Source of the DNA: Brevundimonas sp. A19_0
GTDB lineage: Bacteria > Pseudomonadota > Alphaproteobacteria > Caulobacterales > Caulobacteraceae
Length of the DNA: 64,000 bases
Direction of reading: 5' to 3'
Assembly (NCBI RefSeq): GCF_017744255.1
Contig: NZ_JAGHQP010000003.1
Span: 124,001 to 188,000 of the forward strand
The notes beneath the pieces were generated by a model. It saw only the letters and a list, made by a program, of their open reading frames with translations. It made no database searches and was not told the origin of the DNA. Below are positions 27,639 through 36,665 of this stretch, in pieces. The translations under genes were made by a program, and so were the position numbers. Each line of letters starts with the position of its first letter. Position 1 is the first letter of the stretch.

Positions 27639-29186
27639 ATGACAAAGACCAACAAGCCCGCCGTCCTCAACATCCGTAACGCTCGTGCCTCTGACGTGGA
27701 GGCCATCGCTGCCCTCGTCTCCAAGGTCTACAAATCCATGCCGCCGTATACGACCGGCATGCTGCGGGGCCAGATTTCCGTCTTCCCCGACGGCCAGTTC
27801 GTGGTCGAGTACGAGGGCGACATCGTCGGCTATGCGGCCGGCTTCCGCATCGACGAAAAGACCGCCATGGGCCAGCACACCTGGTCGCAGATCACCGGTG
27901 GCGGCTACGCCTCGCGTCACGATCCGCATGGCGACTGGTTCTACGGCATGGAGGTCTGCGTCGATCCCGACCGGCGTCGCCTACGCATCGGCCAGCGCCT
28001 GTACGATGCGCGCCGCGACTTCTGCGAGGCCAAGAACCTGAAGGGCATTGTGTTCGGCGGGCGCATGCCCGGCCTGTCGCGCAAGAAGGCCACCTATGCC
28101 GAGCCCGAGGCCTATCTCGACGCCGTCTCGGCGCGGAAGGCCAACGACCCGGTGATCGGCTTCCACCTGCGTTCGGGCTTTGAGCCCATCGGCGTGCTGA
28201 AAGGCTATCTGGCGTCGGACACCGCCTCCATGGGCCACGCGGCCCACATGGTCTGGCGCAACCCCTATTACGTCGAGGAGCGGGGCAAGGGTTCGGCCTT
28301 TGCGGTCAAGGAGAACGTCCGTATCGCGACCGTCCAGCTGCAGGCCCGCAAGGTGTCCAGCTTCGACGAGTTCATCTCGAACGTTGAATATTTCGTCGAT
28401 GTGACCTCGGACTACCGCACCGACTTCGTCGTCTTCCCCGAGCTGTTCACCCTCCAGCTGCTGTCGCTGGAGAAGAAGAAGCTGACCCCGGCGGAATCGA
28501 TCGAGGCCCTGACCCGCTACACGCCGCGCTTCGTCGAGGCGCTCCGCAAGATGGCGGTCGAGTACAACATCAACATCATCGGTGGCTCGCACCCGACCCA
28601 GACCGACGACGGCGACATCCAGAACGTCGCCTATGTCTTCCTGCGCGACGGCTCGGTCCACGCCCAGGAAAAGATCCACCCGACCCCGAACGAGCGACAC
28701 TGGTGGAACATCAAGGGCGGCGACATGGTCCACGCCATCGACACTGACTGCGGGCCGATCGGGGTGCTGATCTGCTACGACTCCGAATTCCCCGAACTGG
28801 CCCGGCGGCTGGTCGACGAGGGGGCGCGCATGTTGTTCGTGCCCTTCTGCACCGACAACCGTCAGGGCTATCTCAGGGTGCGCTACTGCTCGGCGGCGCG
28901 CGCCATCGAGAACCAGTGCTACGTCGCCCTGTCCGGCAATGTGGGCAATCTGCCGAACGTCGAGAACATGGACGTCCAGTATGCCCAGTCCTGCATCCTG
29001 ACGCCCTGCGACTTCCCGTTCGCGCGCGACGGCATCGCCGCCGAGGCCTCGGAGAATGTCGAGACCATTACGGTCGCCGACCTCGACCTGTCGGATCTGG
29101 CCTGGGCCAAGGCGCAGGGCACGGTGCGCAATCTGCGGGACCGGCGCTTTGACCTCTACAAGACCGTCTGGACCGACGGCGGCTGA
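27639..29186 (+). CDS. Fusion of GNAT acetyltransferase and nitrilase-family amidohydrolase
   Basis: A 515-aa two-domain protein. Residues 10-210 form a GNAT fold (IRNARASDVEAIAALVSKVY, then the acetyl-CoA loop CVDPDRRRLRIGQRLYDARR). Residues 230-510 form a carbon-nitrogen hydrolase with the Glu-Lys-Cys triad visible as FPELF, EKIHPTPNE and ICYDSEFPE. The two activities suggest acetyl transfer and amide hydrolysis on related substrates. The fusion is known in alphaproteobacteria and other groups but its substrate is not established. ATG 27639 is preferred; an ATG 27 bp earlier is possible. It converges with the M28 peptidase gene with a 2-bp gap. Confidence 0.92.
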   Translation: MTKTNKPAVLNIRNARASDVEAIAALVSKVYKSMPPYTTGMLRGQISVFPDGQFVVEYEGDIVGYAAGFRIDEKTAMGQHTWSQITGGGYASRHDPHGDWFYGMEVCVDPDRRRLRIGQRLYDARRDFCEAKNLKGIVFGGRMPGLSRKKATYAEPEAYLDAVSARKANDPVIGFHLRSGFEPIGVLKGYLASDTASMGHAAHMVWRNPYYVEERGKGSAFAVKENVRIATVQLQARKVSSFDEFISNVEYFVDVTSDYRTDFVVFPELFTLQLLSLEKKKLTPAESIEALTRYTPRFVEALRKMAVEYNINIIGGSHPTQTDDGDIQNVAYVFLRDGSVHAQEKIHPTPNERHWWNIKGGDMVHAIDTDCGPIGVLICYDSEFPELARRLVDEGARMLFVPFCTDNRQGYLRVRYCSAARAIENQCYVALSGNVGNLPNVENMDVQYAQSCILTPCDFPFARDGIAAEASENVETITVADLDLSDLAWAKAQGTVRNLRDRRFDLYKTVWTDGG

Positions 29187-29188
29187 CC

Positions 29189-31111
29189 TCAGACGCCCGG
29201 CACGAACACTGTGCCCGCCCCCGACACGGCAAGGGCCGCGACGATCAGGACCGCTCCTGCGACCGTCAGCCCGCGCCAGGGGCCCGCGCCCCGACTGTTC
29301 GGGGTCATCAGCGCCAGGGGCGCCGAGAGGCTGAGCCAGAGGAGGGCGATCAGTGCCAGAATGCCCGGCAGGTCCATGCCGATGCCGAGGAACACCGGGT
29401 GCGCCATGGCCAGCAACCACGGCCCGACGATCACGGTCGCCAGCGCGGGAAGCAGGGCGATGCGGGCCCGGCTGAGATCCGGGTCGATGATCGCGACCAG
29501 GGCTGCGACGCCGACCGCCACAGTGCTCGGCCACAGCAGCAGGAAGGCCGCCTCGGGCAGGACAAACTGCGCCAGCGTGCCCATCAGCATGGGCAGGGTG
29601 ATCAAACCCAGCCAGCGCGGCCAGACACTGGTCGCCGGCGGCGCGACCGGAATGGCGGCCACGATGGCCACAACCGTCATCGCAGCGCTCACGGGCTGCC
29701 ACCCGGACATCACCTGGATCAGCAGGCCCATCAGGCCGACGACGGCCATCCACACCAGACGGCCCCGGCCCACGGTCCCCGCCAGGGTGACGAGCGCGGC
29801 CCCCACCAGCGCCAGACCCGTCGCGACCTCCATCCACGGCAGCCGCTCCAGCAGGGTGTAGTAGACGTCCGCCGACTGCACCCGCCCGGTCATCGGCCCG
29901 GCCAGCAGGCGGACCGTCTGGGCCAGCACGAAGGCACCCGCCAGAAAGGCGAGGGCATCGGCCACCCCGCGCAACAGGCTCGCCAGCGCGGTCCGGCTCC
30001 GGAAGATGGCGATGGCCAAAAACACATGGGCCAGCACCACGAACAGCCATCCCCACGGCGCGGCCATGACGATCATCGTCCGCCCGAACAGGTCGGCATA
30101 GACCCGGTCGGGGCCGGGGGCAGGCAGGGTGTCGGCTCTCAGCAGCCGGTCGGTCACCTCCAGCGCCTGCGAGCCGATGTGTTGCAGGCTGCCGCGGTCG
30201 AGCGCTTCGGGCGTCGAGGTGGGGCTGTGGTACTGGTCGGCCCGCCCGATGAAGGCAAAGTTCAGGCCCGCCAGCCCCCGGTCACGCGGCACTGAAAAGT
30301 CGGTGTCGTTCGACATCAGCCGATAGACGGCCACTGCCAGCGGATTGCTGGTCACGCCCCCGTCGATGTGGGGCGCGGCGTCTGCCAGCAGGCCCACGCT
30401 GCCGGCATTGCCGGGGCCGGTCTCGAACATCATGGCGCGCCCGCCGCCGCCGCGCGCCTCCAGGTTGACGACAAAGCCGATGCGGGCCCGGTCGGGATAG
30501 TCGCCGAAGAAGATGCGGGCGCCGTCCAGGCCCAGCTCCTCGGCATCGCTCAGCAGCACGATCAGCGATCGCTCGGTCGGGCCCCGGGCCTTGATCGCCC
30601 GCACGGCTTCGAGAACGGCGGCGACGCCGGTGGCATCGTCGGCGGCACCCGGCGATCCCGGCACGCTGTCGTAGTGGGCCATCAGCACGATGGGCGCGGC
30701 CCCCGGATCGCGGCCCGGCAGGACGCCGACCAGATTGCGCGCCTGATAGCCGGCCTCGGCGGGCGACAGCTCCCAGCGCTCCATGCGCCGGATCGAGCCG
30801 GGCGACAGCGGGCCCTCCATGATCACCGGGTCGAGGCCCAGCGCCTGCATCCGGGTCAGCAGATACGCCCGGGCCTCGGTGTGCGCGGGGGTGCCCGGCG
30901 GTCGCGGAGAGCGGGCCAGCTGTTCCACGTCTGCGAACGCCCGACCTGCGGAAAAGGCCGTCGCCTCCGCCGTTGCGGGTCGGGGCGCCGGTGTCCGGGT
31001 CAGCAGGGCTGCCAGCCCCAGTCCGACCAGCAGGCAGGCCAGCATCAGCAGGCCGAGGGCGGGGCGACCCCGCTGCACCGAGGTCCGGGATTTCGGATGC
31101 CATGCCGTCAT
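29189..31111 (-). CDS. M28 family zinc peptidase with C-terminal membrane domain
   Basis: A 640-aa protein. A membrane anchor (LGLLMLACLLVGLGLAALL, about 19-37) leads to an M28 aminopeptidase domain at about 60-325, with zinc-ligand motifs MAHYDSVPGSPGAADDATG, LLSDAEELGLDGA and an ending RADQYHSPTSTPE. About seven to eight hydrophobic segments fill residues 350-640. This layout resembles Fxna-like or yeast Pff1-like M28 membrane peptidases. The peptidase domain would be on the periplasmic side. The substrate is unknown. The start at 31111 fits the anchor. Confidence 0.9.
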   Translation of the reverse strand: MTAWHPKSRTSVQRGRPALGLLMLACLLVGLGLAALLTRTPAPRPATAEATAFSAGRAFADVEQLARSPRPPGTPAHTEARAYLLTRMQALGLDPVIMEGPLSPGSIRRMERWELSPAEAGYQARNLVGVLPGRDPGAAPIVLMAHYDSVPGSPGAADDATGVAAVLEAVRAIKARGPTERSLIVLLSDAEELGLDGARIFFGDYPDRARIGFVVNLEARGGGGRAMMFETGPGNAGSVGLLADAAPHIDGGVTSNPLAVAVYRLMSNDTDFSVPRDRGLAGLNFAFIGRADQYHSPTSTPEALDRGSLQHIGSQALEVTDRLLRADTLPAPGPDRVYADLFGRTMIVMAAPWGWLFVVLAHVFLAIAIFRSRTALASLLRGVADALAFLAGAFVLAQTVRLLAGPMTGRVQSADVYYTLLERLPWMEVATGLALVGAALVTLAGTVGRGRLVWMAVVGLMGLLIQVMSGWQPVSAAMTVVAIVAAIPVAPPATSVWPRWLGLITLPMLMGTLAQFVLPEAAFLLLWPSTVAVGVAALVAIIDPDLSRARIALLPALATVIVGPWLLAMAHPVFLGIGMDLPGILALIALLWLSLSAPLALMTPNSRGAGPWRGLTVAGAVLIVAALAVSGAGTVFVPGV

Positions 31112-31175
31112 TGTCGTCCCCCGGTGAAGGCTCTCGTCCGACCCTAACGCAGCCTCCGGGCAGGCGTAAGCCGGA

Positions 31176-32000
31176 TCAGGCCGCGTCCTGCAGGAAGGTC
31201 GGGGATTTCACATGCAGGCCCCGGCGACCGCTGACCGGCCGGAACGCCAGGCTCTCGCCGTTCAGGTTCTCGCTGGGCGCCAGGAACAGGCAGCCATCGT
31301 CGACCAGCCGCCGCTCCAGCCCCTGCAGCACCAGGGCCCGGGCCGCCGGCTCCATGCCGATCAGCACATGACGACAGAAAATAACGTCGAACCGGGGCGC
31401 TTCATCGTCGGCCGAGGGCGTATCGAGCAGATTGAGCCGCTCGAAGCGGACGACCTGCTTGAGGGTATCGTCGGCGGTCCACAGCTCGCCCTCCGGCCGG
31501 AACCAGCGCACCATGGTGCCGGCGGCCAGCCCGCGCTGGATCTCGAAGCCGGTGTAGGCGCCCTTGTGGGCCTTCTGCAGGGCGATGCGGTTCAGGTCGC
31601 TGCCGACCACCTCGACGTCGAGGTTCAGGTCGAGGGCGCACATGGCCAGAGACCAGGCTTCCTGGCCTGTAGAACAACCCGCTGACCAGATACGCAGGGT
31701 CTGGCCCCGACGGGCCTGCGAAAGGGCGGGCAACAGTTCCTGGCTCATGGTCAGGAAGGCTTCGCGGTCGCGCCGGAACCAGGTCTCGCCGTTCAGCTGG
31801 CTTTCGATCACATCCCACGCCAGGCCCGCGACCGGCTTGCTCCACAGGGTGGCCAGCATGGTGTCCACGCTGTCGAACCCGGCCCGGCGCGCCACCGGGC
31901 CCAGCCGGTGCTCGGCCAGATTCATCCGGTCCCGCCGAAGCCGGTTGCCGGTGCGCGTCGCGACCAGGGTCTGGAGTCTGTCGAAGTCCTCGGGGCTCAT
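31176..32000 (-). CDS. cheR: CheR-type protein-glutamate methyltransferase
   Basis: A 274-aa SAM-dependent methyltransferase. The N-terminal helical CheR domain (about 1-75) is followed by the catalytic domain with RIWSAGCSTGQEAWSLAM (SAM loop, about 103-120), VVGSDLNRIALQKAHKGAY and FDVIFCRHVLIGME. CheR methylates chemoreceptors for sensory adaptation. Here it stands apart from any che cluster, directly after a single-domain response regulator (33-bp gap) and chpT. The same order is known to me from Caulobacter, where the gene is one of several cheR copies, so the target may not be a classical chemoreceptor. Confidence 0.93.
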   Translation of the reverse strand: MSPEDFDRLQTLVATRTGNRLRRDRMNLAEHRLGPVARRAGFDSVDTMLATLWSKPVAGLAWDVIESQLNGETWFRRDREAFLTMSQELLPALSQARRGQTLRIWSAGCSTGQEAWSLAMCALDLNLDVEVVGSDLNRIALQKAHKGAYTGFEIQRGLAAGTMVRWFRPEGELWTADDTLKQVVRFERLNLLDTPSADDEAPRFDVIFCRHVLIGMEPAARALVLQGLERRLVDDGCLFLAPSENLNGESLAFRPVSGRRGLHVKSPTFLQDAA

Positions 32001-32033
32001 GCCGGAGCCGGGGGACGGGGGAGGTGGCGCATG

Positions 32034-32405
32034 TCAGACAGCCCCCACCTCGGCAAATTTCGCGTGCAGGATCTCGCCGTCGAACGGCTTCATCACATAG
32101 TCGTCGGCGCCCGCGGCCAGCGCCTCGGTGATCCGGTCCACGGCCGTCTCGATGGTGCAGAACAGCACCTTGGGACTGCCGCCGTCCGGCATGGCGCGCA
32201 GGCGGCGCAGGAAGGTCAGCCCGTCCATGACCGGCATGTTCCAGTCCAGCAGGATGACGTCGGGCATGGCGCCCGTGCAAAATGTCAGGGCCTCGGCCCC
32301 GTCGGCCGCCTCGTCGACGTCGAAGCCCAGAGCCTCGACGATGCGACGCGACACCTTGCGGATGATGCGGCTGTCATCGACGATCAGACACAGTCTGGAG
32401 CTCAA
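32034..32405 (-). CDS. Single-domain CheY-like response regulator
   Basis: A 123-aa receiver domain only. Acidic pocket D10-D11, phospho-acceptor D54 in LLDWNMPVMDG, switch T84 and K106 in VMKPFDG are all present. There is no output domain, so it must act by binding a partner, such as the flagellar motor, a kinase or CheR. It sits between chpT (91-bp gap) and cheR (33-bp gap), all on the minus strand. Two GANTC sites lie within 25 bp upstream of its ATG. It could receive phosphate from ChpT, but that is inference. Confidence 0.93.
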   Translation of the reverse strand: MSSRLCLIVDDSRIIRKVSRRIVEALGFDVDEAADGAEALTFCTGAMPDVILLDWNMPVMDGLTFLRRLRAMPDGGSPKVLFCTIETAVDRITEALAAGADDYVMKPFDGEILHAKFAEVGAV

Positions 32406-32410
32406 GATCG

Positions 32411-32501
32411 GATTCCGTTCGGATTCGGGGCGGATGGGGGCCTTATGATCGCAAATCGGCGGTTAACGAGGCGTTGGCGAGCGGCGTTAAGACCTCTTAA
32501 C
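32411..32501 (-). promoter_or_regulatory. GANTC pair and TTAA palindrome between chpT and the response regulator
   Basis: GATTC occurs at 32411-32415 and 32422-32426, 6 and 17 bp upstream of the response-regulator ATG. GTTAAGA (32486-32492) and TCTTAAC (32495-32501) form a perfect 7-bp inverted repeat that overlaps the chpT stop codon and gives TTAA-N6-TTAA. A third TTAAC lies at 32463. CtrA boxes normally have N7, so this may be a variant site or a hairpin at the chpT end. Confidence 0.45.
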
Positions 32502-33192
32502 CAGACGTTGCCAGAGGCAGGGTGACGACCAGTTCAACGCGGCCCTCGTCGGTCGTGACCTTCAGGGTGCCGCCCTGGCCCCGAACGGATCGCCACAGCC
32601 AGTGCGGCTGGATCCACTGACCGGGCAGGCCGTCGCTCAGTTCGGCCCCGGACAGGCCTTCGATGGCTTCGGGTTTCAGGCGGGCGCGCGACCCTTCCGA
32701 GACCGTGGACAGGATCAGGGCTCCACCCTCCTGCCGGGCGGAGATCGTGGCCGTGCCGCCCGTCGGCAGGGCGCCGACCGCCACATAGGCCAGATTGACG
32801 AGGATGCGGGCGTGCGGCTTGGCATAGTCACCCTCGGGCACCTGCCAGTCGATGGTCGCCCGACCGCCGGACAGCAGGTCGGTGACCGTGGACTGCAGTT
32901 CGGCTGCGGAGAAATTCTGGTTCGATGTGGCTGCGCCATAGGCCACGCGGGCGTAGCGGACCAGCGCCACCAGCTTGGCAGCGCTCTGCTGCATCAGGTC
33001 CAGCGCATCGGCGTGCATGTCGGCCGAGTCGGGATCGGTCATCAGGTCCAGTGCCGAGGTCATGGCCCCGGCCGGGCTGATGAAGTCGTGGCACAGCTTG
33101 GCGACGATCTGGGTGGCCAGTTCGGTCTCGTCCCGGTCGGTGACCGCCCCGGAGGGATCCGCGGACGGGGTGGCGAAGGCGGGGGTCGTCAT
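32497..33192 (-). CDS. chpT: Histidine phosphotransferase ChpT
   Basis: A 231-aa protein that carries phosphate from CckA to the response regulators CtrA and CpdR in Caulobacterales. The four-helix dimerisation domain has the phospho-histidine H35 in AKLCHDFISPAGA, close to its position in Caulobacter. A degenerate ATPase-like domain (about 100-231) lacks the N- and G-boxes of true kinases, as expected for ChpT. ATG 33192 is the first good start. It diverges from cysQ and heads a three-gene cluster with the CheY-like gene and cheR. Confidence 0.94.
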   Translation of the reverse strand: MTTPAFATPSADPSGAVTDRDETELATQIVAKLCHDFISPAGAMTSALDLMTDPDSADMHADALDLMQQSAAKLVALVRYARVAYGAATSNQNFSAAELQSTVTDLLSGGRATIDWQVPEGDYAKPHARILVNLAYVAVGALPTGGTATISARQEGGALILSTVSEGSRARLKPEAIEGLSGAELSDGLPGQWIQPHWLWRSVRGQGGTLKVTTDEGRVELVVTLPLATSG

Positions 33193-33281
33193 GGGCAGCG
33201 CAAACTCCGGATCAGGTCGCGCGACAGGCTGACCTGATTTGCCGGTTCGGGAAACCGCCCGGATCGTCTATCACCCGCCCC

Positions 33282-34061
33282 ATGCACGATTCCCTCACGG
33301 CTGATTTCGACAGCGGGCGCCTGATCACCACCCTCTCTGATCTGGCCGAGGCGGCTTCGGCGGTGATCCTGCCCTACTGGCGCGCCGATGCCGAGGTGAT
33401 CACCAAGTCGGACGACAGCCCCGTTACCCTGGCCGACCGCGAGGCCGAGGCCCTGATCCTGGCGCGGCTGGGCGACCTGTACCCCGGAGTGCCGGCAGTG
33501 GCCGAAGAGGCCTGCGAGGCCGGCGGTCGTCCGGAGGCGGCGGCGGACTGCTTCTGGCTGATCGATCCCCTCGACGGGACCAGGGGGTTCGTCCGGGGTG
33601 GCGAGAGCTTCAGCGTCAACATCGCCCTGGTCGAGGCCGGTCGGGTGGTGGCGGGTGCGGTGTCCGCTCCCGCGACAGGGGTGACCTGGGCCGGGGATGC
33701 GGCGGGCGCCCGGCGTCGCCGCTTCGGCGAGGCGTGGCAGACCATTCAGGTTCGGGACCGGCCCGACGCGGCCCAGGCGCTGGTGAGCCACAGCCTCACG
33801 GACAAAGAGGCCGAGGCCCTGTCGGCGCGGCACGGATGCGCGACCTGGACCGGCATGGATTCCTCGCTGAAATTCTGCCTGATCGCCGAGGGGCGTTTCG
33901 ACGTCTATCCGCGCACGGGGCCGACGTCGGAATGGGACACGGCCGCCGGTCAGGCGGTTCTGGAGGCTGCGGGCGGTCGGGTCCTGGGGCCGGACGGCCA
34001 GACCCTCGCCTACGGCAAGCCCGGCTTCATGAACGGGCCATTCGTCGCCATGGGCGGCTAG
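33282..34061 (+). CDS. cysQ: 3'(2'),5'-bisphosphate nucleotidase, CysQ-like
   Basis: A 259-aa member of the inositol monophosphatase superfamily. Metal-site motifs are seen as EEACEAGG (about 73-80) and WLIDPLDGTRGFVRGGESFSVNIALVE (about 91-117), with the C-terminal GPTSEWDTAAGQAVLEAAGG. The GTRGF variant after the DPLDGT motif is typical of CysQ, which hydrolyses PAP to AMP in sulphate assimilation. Specificity among family members (PAP, inositol phosphate) is inferred. It diverges from chpT; its end overlaps the next convergent gene by 4 bp. Confidence 0.88.
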   Translation: MHDSLTADFDSGRLITTLSDLAEAASAVILPYWRADAEVITKSDDSPVTLADREAEALILARLGDLYPGVPAVAEEACEAGGRPEAAADCFWLIDPLDGTRGFVRGGESFSVNIALVEAGRVVAGAVSAPATGVTWAGDAAGARRRRFGEAWQTIQVRDRPDAAQALVSHSLTDKEAEALSARHGCATWTGMDSSLKFCLIAEGRFDVYPRTGPTSEWDTAAGQAVLEAAGGRVLGPDGQTLAYGKPGFMNGPFVAMGG

Positions 34062-35317
34062 ACCGTCTCGGGTACGCGACCCAGCAGGTGTTCGGCCCGA
34101 TCCGCGATCAGCAGGGCACCTTCGTCGCGAGCGGCGGCGGAGGCCTCGACCAGCACCAGACGCACCGGACCGGGTGACCGGTCCAGCAGGCGGGCCCGCG
34201 CGAGGGCGATCCGCGCAAGGCCGATCTGGTCCACGGCCCAGGCCGTCGGCCGCGGGCGGTCCAAGGCCAGCCGCGCGCGCAGCCGCGCTGCCAGCCGGTC
34301 AAGCGCCAGCAGGTCGCCGTTCGCCTCGGCTTCACGCACCTCGCCGTCCAGCCGTTCGTCGGCCAGGGCCAGACCCAGTTGGGTGCGGGTCGCGACCAGC
34401 TGATCCAGCACCTGCCCCTGATCGGCCTCGGGCGTCAGACAGGTGGCACCGGGGACCGACATGGAGCGGGCGAGGGTGACGGTGGCCCAGTCCATCGGGC
34501 TGTGGTCGGCCGTGAACTGGTCGCAGGCGGCATCGAACAGGGCGCGGCCCTGCTCCAGAGCCTCGGCACTGTCCGCCAGGGTGGCCAGCGCCGACAGGCC
34601 GGCCCCGCACATCGCCAGCGCGCGGGCGCGGGTCAGGGGGCGCCGCTCGGAGGGGCAGGCCTCGACAAGATCGCGTAGCTCGCGTCCGGCCTGATCCAGC
34701 AGGCGCGCATCGCGCTGCTCGATGCCGGTCAGGAGGGTGAGGGAAGCCCGGTCCAGCTTCACCGCGTCCAGCAGCGGACCGGATCGGCGCGACAGTTCGT
34801 GGACCGCCTGATCGAGGAAGGCCATGGCCTGCAGGTTGTCGCCCTGATCGGTCCGGGCCAGTCGCGTCATGACCTGGGCATGGATGCCGGCCAGTCGTGC
34901 CGAGGAGGCGCCCTGCGCCGTCTGGCCCTTCAGGTCCTGGATCAGCGATTGGGCGCGGGTCAGGGACTCGGGCCCGCCATAGAGGTCAAAGCTCAGCACC
35001 ATGGTCTCGGCCAGGGCCATGACGGCTTCGGCGCGCTCGCCATTGTTGCGGGCGGCCTTGCGCGCATCCAGCGCCGTCAGCCGCGCCTGCTGCAGGCTGT
35101 CGGGGGCGCCGGACCGCCGCGCATGCTCGCGCCAGAGGGCGGCGGCCAGCAGCCAGGCCTGGTGGGGGCGTGAACAGGTGGTGCGGCCGGCGTCGATGGT
35201 CTGGCGCCGCGCCTCGCCGCGCAGCACCTCGACGTCGATCAGCTCCAGCCAGCCGAGATCCTGATCGGCCTGATGACCGTCGAACAACCGCCTGAGATCC
35301 CGCCCGAACTCGAACAT
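34058..35317 (-). CDS. Hypothetical helical-repeat protein
   Basis: A 419-aa soluble protein made almost wholly of alpha helices with TPR/SEL1-like rhythm (for example RAEAVMALAETMVLSFDLYG and LTRARALAMCGAGLSALATLADSAEALEQGR). No signal peptide or membrane segment is seen. Such scaffolds bind other proteins. I do not recognise a named family. It has a single good ATG at 35317 and converges with cysQ. Confidence 0.78.
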   Translation of the reverse strand: MFEFGRDLRRLFDGHQADQDLGWLELIDVEVLRGEARRQTIDAGRTTCSRPHQAWLLAAALWREHARRSGAPDSLQQARLTALDARKAARNNGERAEAVMALAETMVLSFDLYGGPESLTRAQSLIQDLKGQTAQGASSARLAGIHAQVMTRLARTDQGDNLQAMAFLDQAVHELSRRSGPLLDAVKLDRASLTLLTGIEQRDARLLDQAGRELRDLVEACPSERRPLTRARALAMCGAGLSALATLADSAEALEQGRALFDAACDQFTADHSPMDWATVTLARSMSVPGATCLTPEADQGQVLDQLVATRTQLGLALADERLDGEVREAEANGDLLALDRLAARLRARLALDRPRPTAWAVDQIGLARIALARARLLDRSPGPVRLVLVEASAAARDEGALLIADRAEHLLGRVPETV

Positions 35318-35422
35318 GGGCCACGCTCCAAATCGTCCCGACGCGGGACGCTTTGCCCGCCGTAGACCCTGTCAAAGCAAACGCGGGGCCGCGGCGGCGG
35401 TTCGCTGCGGCCGGGCAGGAAA

Positions 35423-35932
35423 TTAGAGGCCGAGTTCCTCGATCATCCGGTCGACCAGAACGTCGCTGATCGCCAGGAACTCCGACAGCTCGCGTTCGAT
35501 GTGGGCGCGGGTCACACCGCCATCCGTGATGACGTAGCGCTCGATGGCGATGCCGTTGTCGTACAGCACCACCTTGGCGATGCTGTATTCGCGGTTGAAG
35601 GTGTTGGCGAGCGTCTCCAGCGTCGGGCGTTGCTCGGGCGAATAGCTCCAGCTGGCGGTCATCACGAGGCCGAGGCAGCCGTCCGGCATGGACTCCGTCT
35701 CACAGACCCGCTGCTCGACGGTCATCAGAAACCCGTCGCTGACCGTGACTGTGAAGACGCCCGGCTCGGTCTGCTTGACCTGCTCATAGTTCTGGGCGTC
35801 CAGCAGGTTCTGCACATCGGCGTTTGTCAGGGCGAAAAAGACCTGTTCAGTGCCGCGACGGCTCTGGGCTTCTGCGGGGAGGGCGAGGCCCAGACCCAGG
35901 GTGGCCAGCACGACCGCGATGATGAAACGCAT
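35423..35932 (-). CDS. Exported YbjN-domain protein
   Basis: A 169-aa protein with signal peptide (FIIAVVLATLGLGLALPAEA, cleavage near 22) and a YbjN fold: FFALTNADVQNLLDAQNYEQV at the front, then LETLANTFNREYSIAKVVLYDNGIAIERYVIT. YbjN-domain proteins resemble type III secretion chaperones; exported forms are common in Caulobacterales, with unknown function. Two cysteines (VCETESMPDGC) could form a disulphide. Confidence 0.82.
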   Translation of the reverse strand: MRFIIAVVLATLGLGLALPAEAQSRRGTEQVFFALTNADVQNLLDAQNYEQVKQTEPGVFTVTVSDGFLMTVEQRVCETESMPDGCLGLVMTASWSYSPEQRPTLETLANTFNREYSIAKVVLYDNGIAIERYVITDGGVTRAHIERELSEFLAISDVLVDRMIEELGL

Positions 35933-36182
35933 GATGATCCCTCCGTTGTTGGGAGCGATCCTAACCGCAGGACAGCGGCCCTGACCAGATGACGAAGGCT
36001 GACAACGTCAGCCTACTCCTCATCGGAACGCTCGATTAACCCAGAAAACACGCATCCCGTGAACGGATGGCTGCGAGTGTCGTGCTCCCAGTTTTCTTAC
36101 CCGGCGGCGGCCCAGAAATGTTCGACAGAGAGGCCTTCAACAGGGGGCGCACCGTTCGCCAGACCTATCGCTCGGATGGTCA

Positions 36183-36650
36183 GTGGACCGGGTTTCTCTT
36201 CGTGGTCGGGCCGTGTTCGCGGTGTCAATCGTCGCGCAGCTGGCCGCGTCCCCGTCCTGGGTCTGGCCCGGCATGGCGGCGTTGTATCCGGGATTTATGG
36301 CCAGCTGCGTGCCGGACGGCCAGCAGGCCGGCATGATGATTTCGAGAATTGCGGCGGCTCTCTCCGTGACGGGGGGCGTCATCTACTACCTCATCACGAT
36401 ATGGCGCGCCGGTGCCGCACAAATCCCGGCCCGGGTGGGGATCGGCAAGCGCCCGGCCTACACCTTTGTCGCCTTTCTGGTCCTGGCGATCTTTGCGTTC
36501 GCCCTGCCGGAAAATCACCGGGGGGTTGCCCTTGGCTGCGATGACGCGCTTCGCGACCCGCTGTTTTTCTGGCTGATGGCCCTCGCGGCAACCGGGGTCG
36601 CCGCAGGCTGCCAACTCTTCAGCAACGCCCTTCACATCCGCCCGCGCTAG
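36183..36650 (+). CDS. Hypothetical four-helix membrane protein
   Basis: A 155-aa protein with four hydrophobic segments: around 12-40, 52-74 (ISRIAAALSVTGGVIYYLITIW), 91-109 (AYTFVAFLVLAIFAFALP) and 127-148. It starts with GTG at 36183 in the track-free reading; no strong ribosome site is visible, so the true start is uncertain. The overlapping frame 36059-36544 has no such pattern and is rejected. No family is recognised. The flanking DNA 35.9-36.2 kb has lower GC. Confidence 0.6.
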   Translation: MDRVSLRGRAVFAVSIVAQLAASPSWVWPGMAALYPGFMASCVPDGQQAGMMISRIAAALSVTGGVIYYLITIWRAGAAQIPARVGIGKRPAYTFVAFLVLAIFAFALPENHRGVALGCDDALRDPLFFWLMALAATGVAAGCQLFSNALHIRPR

Positions 36651-36665
36651 CGGGCGCCATAGACG

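Noticed and set aside
36059..36544. An alternative 161-codon plus-strand frame overlapping the membrane protein gene
   Set aside because: It lacks hydrophobic segments or a domain, whereas the frame from 36183 has four clear membrane helices.
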